The notes beneath the pieces are model-generated. The model did not search any database and had not been told where the DNA came from. It worked only from the letters and a program-made list of their open reading frames with translations. Shown here one piece after another: positions 1 through 9,699 of a stretch of DNA of 21,472 nucleotides. Source of the stretch: Brachionus koreanus (lineage: Eukaryota; Rotifera; Eurotatoria; Ploima; Brachionidae); NCBI GenBank assembly GCA_016987375.1, contig PJRA01000443.1:105898-127369 (forward strand), given 5' to 3'. Position 1 is the first letter of the stretch, and every line of letters starts with the position of its first letter. Made by a program: the position numbers and the translations under genes.

Positions 1-205
1 CTATAGTGCATTTTGTAGATACTTTGCACATCATTAGCAGACCTTGACTTTTGGTGCAACTAAGTATGTTGCAGGTTGGCTAATTAAAAGCCTTCAGAAA
101 AAAAGTTATTAGCTTTTTAAGCATTAATTTTTGTTCTATTTTTTTATTTTGTACCAAATTTCACAAAACCATTTTTAGCTAAAAATTTTATTTTATTTTT
201 TTAAT
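1..205. repeat. Inverted-repeat element, partial copy (family R1)
   Basis: This stretch matches 10590-10770 over most of its length. Shared blocks include TTTGCACATCATTAGCAGAC, then GGTGCAACTAA followed by TATGTTGCAG, and later TTGTACCAAATTTCACAAAACC. It corresponds to the centre and right arm of the longer copy at 10428-10770; the left arm lies off the window. It sits in the intron just before the last GMPPA exon. No coding capacity is seen, so a non-autonomous foldback element is the simplest reading. Confidence 0.75.
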
Positions 206-244
206 AAAATTAGTTTACTATCTTTAAAAAATTAAATTTTAAAG

Positions 245-890
245 AGGTGTTTTTCCGCCAGATGTAAATTATGCTCGTGATTCAATTATGATCGAGAATA
301 AAGTATTTCCAATTTTGAGTTCGACAAAAAAATTCTACGTTTTTAAAACAGAAAATGCATGGAGTTCAATTAAATCAGCTGGCTCTGCAATATTTGCCAA
401 TCGACTCTACCTCAATTTGTACAAAAAATGCAATTTGAATCGATTGGCAAAAAACGGCCAAGGTCAGCCGACAATAATTGGCGACGTTTTTATTCATCCA
501 TCAGCCAACGTCGATCCAAGTGCGGTTTTAGGTCCCAATGTTTCGATCGGTTTCGGAGTAACCGTAGGACCTGGTGTTAGAATTCGTGAGTCAATTATTC
601 TAGGAAATAGTGTTTTGCAAAATAATTGCTGTGTACTGTATAGTATAATTGGCTGGAATTCAATAGTTGGTGCTTGGGCCAGAATTGAGGGCACTCCGTC
701 AGACCCAGATCCAAACAAACCATATGCGAAAATCGAACATCAGGATTTGTTTACTAAAGGAAAATTAAATCCCTCAATAACCATTATTGGCTCCAATGTC
801 AATGTGCCTGCAGAAATATTGGTCAGAAATTCAATTATTTTGCCTCATAAAGAACTAAATCATAGTTATAAAAACGAAATTATATTATAA
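245..890 (+). CDS. GMPPA: Mannose-1-phosphate guanylyltransferase regulatory subunit alpha (GMPPA), last exon
   Basis: GMPPA is the catalytically inactive partner of GMPPB. It senses GDP-mannose and restrains its synthesis in the cytosol, which feeds glycosylation. Only the final coding exon is present. It opens at an AG at 244 or 246 after an AT-rich intron, so the ATG at 288 is internal rather than the start. The exon encodes the end of the nucleotidyltransferase-like region (IKSAGSAIFANRLYL) and then the left-handed beta-helix of hexapeptide repeats (IHPSANVDPSAVLGPNVSIG, RIRESIILG). The tail has the family signatures EGTPSDPDPN, SITIIGSNVNVPAE and SIILPHKEL, and ends KNEIIL, close to animal GMPPA. 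No frameshift or stop is seen. The next gene is convergent, with 280 bp between stop codons. Upstream exons are outside the window. Confidence 0.95.
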
Positions 891-1170
891 TCAAATTTAT
901 TTTAATCAATTGCTTATTAATTATTATTGTATGACACTAAACAAATTTTAAGGGTTGAGTTTCAATAATTTTTAGTTTTTTTTTATTTTATGCATTTACT
1001 TTAAAAATTTTAATCGAATAATAAAATAAGTTATAGAAATAAAATTTTTTTAATTTATTATAGAAGCCTGTATATACTTTATGTGTGTGGGTCAATAAAT
1101 AAAATTGAGTTATATTGCTTCTTTTTTTTTTAAATAAAACTAAATCATTTTATTCAAATATTTTATTTAA

Positions 1171-3096
1171 TTAATCGTTCTTTAGACGCTCTAATACAGC
1201 TCTAATAATACTTGGAGGGAGTAGTTGATGTTGTCTTATCAAATTTTGAAGAGAACAATTCGCCTTTTAATGTATAAATATTTTAGAATTTAATTTTAAA
1301 AATAATTTAGCCAAAAATATAAGGCTAACAATTTTTTCATTACTTTAAAGACAATTTCTTCAACATTTGTATTTTCTTCAAAATAAATTTTTTCTCCAAC
1401 AAAAGTTCTATTTCGAAATAAATTAATAAGGGTTTATTTAATTTATTTCTATTTTAAATATACTTTAGTTTTACAGGAAACCAGCCAAATGGTAAGCGAA
1501 AGCCTTTTTTTAATTTTTTTTTTTAATTTAAAATTGTTATTTAATTATTCAATAAGTAACTTGTTCCAAGCGATAATGAGCCAAATACTTCTCTTGTATT
1601 TTTTGTAAATACTGGAATTACAGGCTTTTTTAAAAATTAGTGAAAAAGAAATTGTTTTTTTTTAATAGTTTTGACTTACAACTTTAGCTTGTCGGGCCAC
1701 TTTACCAAAGCCAGCATTTTGTTTCCAACTAAGATTATAACCTGATGAAGATAAGCCTTCTTTTAATCCACCAGGATAAATAAGAAGAATTTCTCCCTTG
1801 TTTAATAACGACACACATGATTCAACAGTTCCTGCTATTTGCTCCAAACCGTCAAGATATGTTTTGAATCCTTTAAAAAAATTTAAGTAAATAGTAAAAG
1901 CTTTTTAAATAAGAGGCTAAAGTGTAGCTGTTTTTATATTTTGTTTTCTTTGGTTAATTTATTTTTTGTATTTATTATTTTATTATTGATTCACTTGCAT
2001 TTTTTTAAATAATACATTCCGAATAAAAGATTTTATCCCAAAATATATTATTTTTTCTTTTAATTAATAAATCCCCATTTAAGTGTCTGAATACCTATGG
2101 CTAGGGAACAGGCAAAGCTAAAGCGAATTTTTAGAAACACAATTAATTTTATATTTAGGGAATACTTTTATAATGGTATTATTACTTTTATTAATCTAAA
2201 AAGACAAATATGTTTATTTTTAATAAAAATTAAAGGACTCAATTTCTTTCTCCAACTATTTTTTTATAGCCAAGCTTCTCAAGCAAATGGAGATGAAATT
2301 TGTCAACCGAAAAAAAGGAACATCAAAAAAAACTTAAATTTTTTTGTCAGTTTATGCTTAACATTTTTGATTTATTTTGGTTTCTGGTATTTAGCTGATT
2401 AAAAGAAATATTCCTCAAAATCAAAATTGTTTAAATTGAGAATTAATGTGATTTTTAAAAATAATACTTTCAAAAATTATTTCGTTATTCTAGTTTTGCA
2501 TGTAAAATATTAAACTTAACTTTTTCGAAAAGATTTTAAAAAAGTACTATTTTTTCGCAATTAAACTGATTCAATATTTGTTAAGTTGAAAAAATTTTAA
2601 TTCTTACCTGGAAATTCGAAATTCATTCTCTCTACTATAGCAATTAATTTTCTTTTCCTTTTGAGAAAAATTGCTGATATTATGAAAAATGCATCAATTG
2701 GACTAGGTGGATGATAGAGAACCAATATAGCTGGACCATTTTTAGGTATTTTTTCTATACCGGTAATTTCATATCCTTTCAAAAATAATACTTTTGATTA
2801 TTTTTAAGCAAAATTATTTAAATTTACCATGAAAAATTTTTCCAAATAAAAACCAAAATTTTGCTTAATTTGTACATGGTAAATCCCAAAAATGCCTATG
2901 ACTATTGGTTTCATACTTTTTTTTTTAGGTTAAATTAAAAATAGAAGTGTTCAAAAAAGTAAAGACAAACTTTATTTGAATTAATTATTTTGTATAAGTA
3001 AAATAAAAATGCTGGAAAAATGATTGAAAAAAGAAAAAAAACGGTGCTAATAGATAACACCCGGTCACCAAAAAAAAAAACATAATCATTCTTCAT
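1171..3096 (-). pseudogene. TMEM68: TMEM68-like acyltransferase, left tandem copy, with an in-frame stop
   Basis: This is a paralog of 3391-4754, an ER-type glycerolipid acyltransferase of the TMEM68 family. Eight exons can be read on the minus strand: 2971-3096 (start possibly 3141), 2828-2915, 2608-2775, 1680-1870, 1561-1624, 1464-1503, 1344-1407 and 1171-1263. All splice phases agree, giving about 277 codons. Exon 1 is a membrane helix. Exon 3 has the catalytic-type motif YHPPSPIDAFF and exon 4 has IYPGGLKEGL. The C-terminus (LLPPSIIRAVLERL) fits the family. The defect is codon 17 of exon 2, which reads TAA (2865-2867) where the other copy has ATA; the rest of that 88 bp exon aligns codon for codon. 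An intron at 1504-1560 is absent from the other copy. Every other exon is open, so the stop is recent, polymorphic, an assembly error, or bypassed in some unseen way. Confidence 0.8.
2097..2402 (+). CDS. Possible small membrane protein ORF inside a TMEM68-like intron
   Basis: A 101-codon ATG-started frame lies on the opposite strand within the 737 bp intron (1871-2607) of the left TMEM68-like copy. Its C-terminus is basic (PKKRNIKKN) and is followed by one strongly hydrophobic segment ending FWYLAD, as in a tail-anchored protein. A good acceptor (TTTTTTTATAG at 2259-2269) precedes the last 44 codons, so only 2270-2402 may be real, as a terminal exon. I do not recognise the family. The middle is AT-driven K/I/F-rich sequence that could be open by chance, so support is weak. 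Confidence 0.25.
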   Translation: MAREQAKLKRIFRNTINFIFREYFYNGIITFINLKRQICLFLIKIKGLNFFLQLFFYSQASQANGDEICQPKKRNIKKNLNFFVSLCLTFLIYFGFWYLAD

Positions 3097-3390
3097 TAAA
3101 TGTACAAATAGATTATAGTTATTAAAATCCTTTTTAATCAAGAAAATAAAATTACGAAACTAATTTTTATTTTAAATAAAAAAATAATTGAGAAAAGATT
3201 AAACATAATATATTCATTTTTGCTTATTATTTTTTACAGAGTATTTTTTACAATTATAAACTGTGATAAAATATTTTTTTATTTAAAAGAGAATTGTCGG
3301 TAAAAGAGCGAATGTGCAAAAAAGATCAAAAAAAAAAACTTTGATTTTATTTTTTATTTAAAATAATATTATTTTTTCTTATTTAACTAT

Positions 3391-4754
3391 TTACACTATA
3401 TTGTCTGATATAAATCTTTCGAAAGTTGAGTAGATTACACCAGAAGGCAATACTTGATATTTTTTAATTAAATTTTCCAGAGATGATTTTGTCTTAATTA
3501 AAAAATTAAATTTAAATTTTTGAATTAAAAAAAATAAATACCAATGAAACAAGCTCTTCTACACTTCTATTTTCATCAAATTCAATTTTTTCTCCAACAT
3601 AAGTTCTTATAATTGAAAAAAATTAAACTAAAAAAAACTGATATTTATTTAAATACTTTAATTTAACTGGAAACCATCCAATTGGTAATAGTTTACCAAA
3701 AAATGATATTTCGGCAGATACTTGCCTAGTATTTTTGGTAAACAAAGGAATAACAGGCTTAGAAAAGTAAATTGAAAATGACAAAATTTTAGACTGATTG
3801 AATGAATTCTTACGACTTTGGCCTTTTGAGCAACTTTTGCAAAACCTGCATTTGGTTTCCACAAAAGATTATAGCCATTAGATGTCAAGCCTTCTTTCAT
3901 CCCGCCTGGATAAATAAGAAACAGTTCACCTTTCTCTAGCATTGAAACACAAGATTCAACAGTTCCAGAAATGTGCTCAACAGCCTCTAGAAAAGTCTGG
4001 TATCCTAAAATTTTTTAAAATATAAAGTTTATTACAACAAGCAAAATATTTTCAAATGTAGCTATTAACAAACTATGATTTAAAATTTCAATTTCTTATG
4101 ATTTTTGTTTAGCGTATATTTAAAATTTTAGTCTATAACTTTTTCCGAACTTTATAACAAAAATTTAATTTGAACAAATATAAAACATTAAATTTTGAAT
4201 AATTGAATAGCATATAAAGTGTTTGTAATATTTACCCGGAATTTTGAACATCATTCTGTCCGTAATGGCAATTGTTTTTCTTTTTGCTTTAATAAACAAA
4301 GTTGAAATTATAAAAAAAGCATCGATTGGACTGGGTGGATGATAGAGAATCAATATGGCTGGACCATCACTCGGTATTTGTTCTATTCCTTCTATTTCGT
4401 AGCCTAATACATTAAAAATATTTAAAAAAAAAAAGCCAAATTATACAAATATTTTTTTAAATACCGTGATAAATTTTGCCAAAAAGATACCAAAATCTTG
4501 CTATGAAAGAACAAGGCTTGTTCCAAAAGTCTCTTGGACTTAAACTAATGTACTGGCAAACAAAAAAATAATTATAATAATAAATTAATTAGATTAAAAT
4601 TTAAAAAAAAAAAAACCAAACTAACTTTATTTGAGTTCTTTATTTTGTAAATAAAAAACATTAATGAAGACAAATAGTTTATGATTAAAATATTGATTGG
4701 TATAGATAAAAAGAAACCTATAGTTACTACAATTAAAATGATTGGAATTATCAT
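3391..4754 (-). CDS. TMEM68: TMEM68-like glycerolipid acyltransferase, right tandem copy (intact)
   Basis: TMEM68-family enzymes are ER membrane acyltransferases linked to triacylglycerol and alkyl-lipid synthesis. Seven exons are read on the minus strand: 4626-4754, 4465-4552, 4236-4403, 3814-4004, 3657-3757, 3542-3605 and 3391-3492. The lengths sum to 843 nt, or 280 residues plus stop, with every phase consistent and GT-AG ends throughout. Residues 1-35 form a hydrophobic membrane segment. YHPPSPID (His94, Asp100) matches the family's HGAIPID active-site block. YPGGMKEGL (161-169) matches PGGVREAL, then come PVIPLFTKNTR and GWFPVKLK. The end, LPSGVIYSTFERF, matches the family's C-terminus. 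It is about 45 residues shorter at the N-terminus than human TMEM68, so a 5' exon could be missing. The paralog lies 250 to 300 bp downstream on the same strand, showing tandem duplication. The fourth intron from the 3' end (4005-4235) is the longest. Confidence 0.9.
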
Positions 4755-6035
4755 TTCTAAATTTTAAAATAATGTAATAAAATTTAAAATCATAAAATAT
4801 TTATCTAAAATTATTTTATATTTATTTAGAATATATTAAAAAAAATAAGATTATTTAAACAAAAGGCTTATAATTTCCAAAAAATTGTAAAATAATGAAG
4901 AAAATGATTTTGAAATTTTAATAAAATATGAATAATAATTTTTCGAATTATTCTCTGTTTCTAATATTAAATTATTTTCCGTTTTATACAGATTTTCGAT
5001 ATTTTTTTTTATAATTCCAACAAAAAAGGAAATAAATAAAATAAATTCTCTCATCTGAATTCATATAACAATATTTTTATTCCATTTACAATAATTTAAA
5101 CCAAAGTTTACACACTTTAAGATCAAAATTTAGATTAAATAATTTCGAACAGAAATTCCATCATCTTTAATATAATAATCATAATTTGTATTTTATCAAA
5201 TTTATCACTCAAAACTGCTAGTACCCGGAATATTAGTCTTCATCAATTTTTTGGATTTGGTGTTATATATCAACTTTAAATAAATTTATAATTTAATAAT
5301 TTCTTTCACATTTGGCTTCACTCTAAAATAATATCTAATTTAAAACTTTGATTACCAACTACTGATTAAATAGAACAAAATATTGAAATACTAAAATGTT
5401 GAATTGTAAATAATATTTTGTACTCGATTGATATATCTGTAAAACATTTTTTATAATTAATTTTTTTCATAAATTTGGCCTTTAGTTCAAATAGAAATTA
5501 GTTATAAAAATTAAAAAATATAATTAAATAGGTATTTTGCTAAAGAAGAGAATCCAGCAAATGTACCAAACTTACAACTAAAAGGAAAAGAAAAAAAATT
5601 CGAGCCTGCCTTGGCAATATTGGTCTAAAGGTTGAATAATACAACGCATAGTATATTTATAAATATATGACATTATTTTTTAAAAATACAAGAATTCAGC
5701 AACAATTCAAGAAAAAAAAATTTAAAATTCTATTTAATGAATATAATTAAATATAATTTTTCTGATCAAATTAATTATCTGCAATTTTTAATTCTACACC
5801 GATAAGTTATTTTAGAATTTTTTTTTTATTACAAAAAGTTTATTAAAAATAAATATAAATAACATTCACATTTCATTGTTTTGTATTAGTATGACAATAA
5901 TAGCAATTCTTGTCAAGTTGAGATTTGGTATATTTGATTGAGCGTGGTATTTGAACTTTAAAGAATGTGTGTTGCATTTTTTACACCTAACATACTCATA
6001 TTTTTTTTTTATTTGTTATTTGATCATTTTATTGA
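4755..6035. other. AT-rich intergenic stretch, nothing recognised
   Basis: This is the upstream flank of the intact TMEM68-like gene. A 67-codon minus-strand frame at 4851-5054 has a hydrophobic start but is otherwise low-complexity N/K/S/Y/F and has no splice phase that would join it to the TMEM68-like first exon, so it is not called. No tRNA, repeat copy or conserved protein block was seen. Confidence 0.6.
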
Positions 6036-6730
6036 GATTTAAAAGACATCATTTTCACGAATGAAGTGGCTAGATAATCAGTCCTCTTTTCCACATATTT
6101 AATCAATTAAGAACGAAATATCTCTTGACGGCAATATGAAATCTTAGTACAAAAAATTACAGTACAAGAAGGAAAAACAATATAATTTTTTTTCTTGCAA
6201 AAATGATTCTGTAAAAAGTACAATATTGTACAAATTTGTCCAAACGAATTCTAACCTCTGCAAGAACTCTGCTATTTAGTACAAATTTTATCAAATTTTT
6301 TTTACGATGTTTATTTTACAGAAAAATAAAGAGTATTTGTAAAATTTAGAATTCTTTTGTACAAATTTGTATAACATTGTACTGTTTACGGAACCATTCT
6401 TGCGCAGCTAGAAAAAAAATTATAGAGTTTTTCCTTCTTGTATTGTAATTTTTGTACTAAGATTTCACATTGCCCTCTTGGCAGCCTTCTTGACTATGTA
6501 TTTTGTGGATTTTACAACGCAATTCCTCTTTCATTCCTTCAATTTCTTAGTTTTCCGACTGTCAATGATAGCAAGAGTCAATTGTAATATCAAATAAAAA
6601 TAAATTATTCATATTTTTCAATCTTTAAAAGGTTATTTTCTAATAGATAAAGAAAAAATTTGAATAAAATTGAAAAAAAATCAAACAAAATGCTTAGATT
6701 TGCTAAAATTTTTATTTCTATCAAAAAATG
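6036..6730 (+). repeat. Dispersed repeat family R2, copy 1 (interrupted)
   Basis: The flanks of an inserted element match the copy at 14443-14766. The left part (6036-6130) shares TTTAAAAGACAT and GATAATCAG. The right part (about 6500-6730) is nearly identical to 14535-14766, including ATTTTGTGGATTTTACAACG, CTTAGTTTTCCGAC, AATTGTAATATCAAATAAA and ACAAAATGCTTAGATTTGCT. The interruption at 6131-6473 is absent from copy 2, which therefore shows the empty site. No protein is encoded. Both copies have the same orientation. Confidence 0.85.
6131..6473. mobile_element. MITE-like DNA transposon with about 124 bp terminal inverted repeats
   Basis: The left end, GCAATATGAAATCTTAGTAC, is the near-perfect reverse complement of the right end, GTACTAAGATTTCACATTGC. 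The inverted repeats run inward for about 124 bp each (6131-6254 and 6350-6473), including AAGAAGGAAAAAC and GTACAAATTTGT blocks, around an unpaired centre of about 95 bp. Flanking TCTCTTGAC (6121-6129) and CCTCTTGGC (6474-6482) look like a diverged target-site duplication of about 9 bp. No transposase is present. The size, long arms and duplication suggest a non-autonomous Mutator- or hAT-type element, which the sequence alone cannot settle. It was inserted into repeat R2. Confidence 0.85.
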
Positions 6731-7159
6731 ATCTTTTAAAATGTCTAAGTAGGACAAAAAAAAATTTTTGAATTTAATTGAATTGAAAAATCAATCAAAT
6801 TGAGATGAACTATAAAACCTTAAAATTCAAAGTTTTTCAAAAAACTGAATTTAATTCTGCATAAACTTATTTATTCGAGATGAACAATTATAATTATAAT
6901 ATAAAATTTTGCTTTATGAGATTATATGAATATATCAATTTTTTTTAATCTTTTTTTAAAGAATAAAATTCAAGGCTAATTAATTAAAAGAACATTCTAA
7001 TATTATCTTTTTTTGTAAAGATAAAAATTTCAAAAAATATTCATCTTATGACCAAACTAACTAAATATTGAAATTAATTAAAGATCATGTTCTAATGTAT
7101 ATTTAAATAAATAAAATATTTTGCAAAAAAAATCCGCTTTCCCATTCAAATTTTTTAGG
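6731..7159. other. AT-rich intergenic stretch
   Basis: No gene, repeat copy or RNA was recognised here. The right end is a convincing splice acceptor (CCGCTTTCCCATTCAAATTTTTTAG ends at 7159) that leads into the open frame at 7160-7345. Confidence 0.5.
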
Positions 7160-7345
7160 AAAATTAAAGATAGCATTATTAGCACTAAAAGTCAATCAGA
7201 TTTTTTGAATTTGTCAAATTCAGACCCTTGGGCTTTTTATTACAAAATCCTTGCTTTAAATTACAAAGAACAAAATAGTTCTTTAATTTTATTTTACAAT
7301 AAGTCAGAAAATAATAATTTAAATTTAATACAAATTTTTTTATAA
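7160..7345 (+). pseudogene. Open frame after a strong acceptor, faint PRPF6 C-terminal likeness
   Basis: A frame open to TAA at 7345 follows a strong acceptor at 7159 and reads like a terminal exon of about 61 codons. It contains SDPWAFYYK, which resembles the GDAWAFFYK block near the C-terminus of the splicing factor PRPF6. The remainder (LALNYKEQNSSL and on) is only loosely similar, and the expected WCAVSKD-type ending is missing. It ends 52 bp before the SLC2 start codon on the same strand. It could be a decayed PRPF6 exon, the last exon of an unknown gene, or chance. A genuine PRPF6 fragment at 14765-14908 is the reason I raise it. Confidence 0.25.
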
Positions 7346-7397
7346 CATTATCTTAATGTTTTTTAAAACTAACTTAGATTAACTTAGATTATCTAGA

Positions 7398-9402
7398 ATG
7401 AAAATCGACTCAAAATCAAAATCTGATAATGATTTCAAAATGTTCAATGTTCATTCCAAAGATGAAAATAATCCAGAACAAAAAAAAAATTTAAATGGCG
7501 TATTATAAAATTTTACAATAATAAATTGTAGATTTTTTTTTAAATTTAATTAGAAAGCAACATTTTATTTGATATATTGTCTTACGGTAGCAGTTATAGG
7601 TTCAGCATTCCAAGTTGGTTGGAATATCGGAATTTTCAATACACCCTTTGATGTAAATAAAAAATATTGCATATTTATTATGTATTATGTATTTTTGAAA
7701 AAAATAAAAGGTAATTAAAGATTTTTTTAATGCAACACATTTCAAAAGAGAAGGTCGACCAATTAGTGATGCAAAATTTGATTTGTTGTGGTCGATTACA
7801 AATGGTCTATTGCCTCTAGGTGCCGCTTTTGGAGGCTTGATGTCAGGTTTTGTGGGAGATAAATTTGGAAGAAAAAATGGCATGCTATTAACTAATATTC
7901 TAGTTATTATTTGTTTTATTTTGAATATGATTTCTAAATTTTTTTCGTTATATGAAACATTAATAGTAGCCAGATTTATTTGTGGACTGTTTTGTGGTCT
8001 ATTTACCGGCATTGTGCCTTTATATTTGACCGAAGTTGCCCCTCAAAATTTAAGAGGACTTGCTGGTTCACTTAATCAGCTTATTTTAGTGTTTGGTATA
8101 TTTGTCACAAATGTATTTGGTATAAGAGAAATTTTTGGTACTGAGCAAAAGTGGACATTTTTGGTTGGTGTAATGATTATAATCGCATTGTCTCATCTTG
8201 GCATGATATTTGCTGTTGAGAGTCCTAAGTACTTGTACATTAAAAAACATGACAAAAATAAAGCTTTTCAAGGTAACTTAAAAGCTGATATACAATTAGG
8301 AATTTTGTTTTAATTTTTTTTTTAATTTAAGCTTTATTTAGACTTAGAAATCATGACACTAACTTAGTTGATAATGAAATTAGAGAACTAGAAAAAGAGA
8401 GAATTGAAATGCTTAGCCGTGAACAAGTCAGATGGCATGATGTATTTTTTAAGCCATCACTTAGACATCCATTAATTATTGCAGTTTGTATACATATAGC
8501 ACAACAATTTTCAGGAATAAATGCAGTAAAACATTAAATAAAATAAAATACTTTATCATAGACAAATTTTTATTAAGGTTACATTTTACTCAACAAGAAT
8601 ATTTGCCAATATAGGTCTACAAGAACAATGGCCTCTATATGCAACTATTTTACTTGGTCTTGTACATGTTATAACGAATTTGGCATGTACAGTTATAATT
8701 GAACGAGCTGGCAGAAAAACTCTTCTCGTGATTGGAATGGTTGGTTTATGCATTGCATCATTCGGAATCGGTTTTTCAAGATTGCTCGTTAGTAATTTTC
8801 TTGTTCTAATAGAAAAAAAACTTGTAATTCACTTTGCTATTAATCAAACTAATAAAAAGGTCAAGATTTCTATTTAATATTCATATTAGAATAGAATTTT
8901 TTAAATTATTCTTTTTTAAAAATTAAAAAATTTAAATTATATCCAATTTTCTTTTAAGAGTAAAACTTTCAAATGGTTTGACTATGTAGCGGTATTTTTT
9001 GCAGTTGTTTACATAATATTTTTTGCAATCGGACCAGGAGCAATTCCTTGGGTCATAACTGCTGAGATGTTTAAATCAGACGCTAGAGCAAAAGCGGCCA
9101 GTGTAGCTGTTTTTGCCAACTGGTTCTCGGCTTTTATAGTCACTATTTCGTTTCAATTTATAGAGGTACGAATTAAATAAATTAAAAAAATCAGAGCTTT
9201 ATTTTAATTTCTTTTAAAGGCAAAAATCGGTGATTATAGCTTTATATTATTTGGCTGTCTTTTAGTTTTTTTCTCCCTATTCATGCTTTTATTTGTCCCT
9301 GAAACTAAACACAAAACTGTTGACGAAATAATCAATGCATTTGAACATCAAACATTTTTTTTCATCAACAATCAAAAAAAGACCAGAGTAGTCAAATTAT
9401 AA
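7398..9402 (+). CDS. SLC2A: SLC2-family facilitative sugar transporter (GLUT, class I-like)
   Basis: This is a plasma-membrane facilitative hexose carrier with 12 helices. Seven exons: 7398-7499, 7554-7652, 7711-8272, 8332-8525, 8578-8787, 8959-9165 and 9220-9402. They sum to 1557 nt (518 residues) with all phases consistent, a normal GLUT length. Residues 1-34 are a charged cytosolic tail. The SLC2 signatures appear in order: GFVGDKFGRK (113-122), VPLYLTEVAPQNLRG, ESPKYL (237 on), QQFSGINA (312-319, sugar-site glutamines kept), ERAGRK (361-366), GPGAIPW (414-420) and PETK (485-488). GLUT1/3/4 have QLS in helix 7 where this has QFS, so the substrate range is uncertain. The animal GLUT pattern is closer than the fungal HXT pattern. 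A tandem 10 bp repeat (TAACTTAGAT twice) lies just before the ATG. The 3' flank is a relic of another gene (9413-9683). Confidence 0.93.
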
Positions 9403-9412
9403 AAAATTTTAG

Positions 9413-9683
9413 ACAAAAATAAAATATTTTTTTGAAAAATCGATTTTTATTTTCTTTATTGGCCATGAAAGATATTTTAAATTCGGTTGACTTGATTATA
9501 TCCCATTTGTTTCATCTGCAAAACAAATTTTTGACCATCAGAAAAAAAGTTATAAAATTTTTCGTTGTTTTTATTAAAATTTTGTATGAAATTTCACATT
9601 GCCAAGCACACGGTAAAAAACCTATGATCTTAGACTTGTTGTTCTCGATCAAACAGTCTATAGACATAAAAAGGTGTTTTTGA
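9413..9683 (+). pseudogene. Degraded copy of exon 3 of the unknown gene at 15178-15936
   Basis: From 9413 the plus strand tracks the minus strand of 15690-15500. Shared DNA includes AAATAAAATATTTTTTTGA, ATCGATTTTTA, GATATTTTAAATTCGGTTG and CCCATTTGTTT versus CTCATTTGTT. The match covers the 3' end of an intron and the start of exon 3. The protein reads KDILNSVDLIISHLF against EDILNSVGLNMSHLF, and later FIKILYEISHCQAH against FFKAIEKSDSCQAT. The splice acceptor is lost (TTATTG instead of TTTTAG) and no upstream exon is present. The frame ends at TGA near 9683. A one-base shift at about 9672 would continue as VFLNARNDSQIFRLEDAVIH to a TAA near 9756, which looks coding-like. It begins 11 bp after the SLC2 stop and probably forms that gene's 3' UTR. 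Confidence 0.7.
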
Positions 9684-9699
9684 ATGCAAGAAATGATTC

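Noticed and set aside
494..718. 74-codon minus-strand frame
   Set aside because: It is antisense to the GMPPA hexapeptide-repeat exon, a shadow of biased codons.
4851..5054. 67-codon minus-strand frame upstream of the intact TMEM68-like gene
   Set aside because: It is low-complexity, and the only plausible donor (GTTTAAAT) gives the wrong phase to join the next exon.
7602..8012. 136-codon minus-strand frame
   Set aside because: It is antisense to SLC2 exons 2 and 3 and crosses their intron.
9590..9604. TTTCACATTGC resembling the right end of the 6131-6473 transposon
   Set aside because: The surrounding DNA aligns better, in sequence and in frame, with exon 3 of the gene at 15178-15936. No partner inverted repeat lies upstream.
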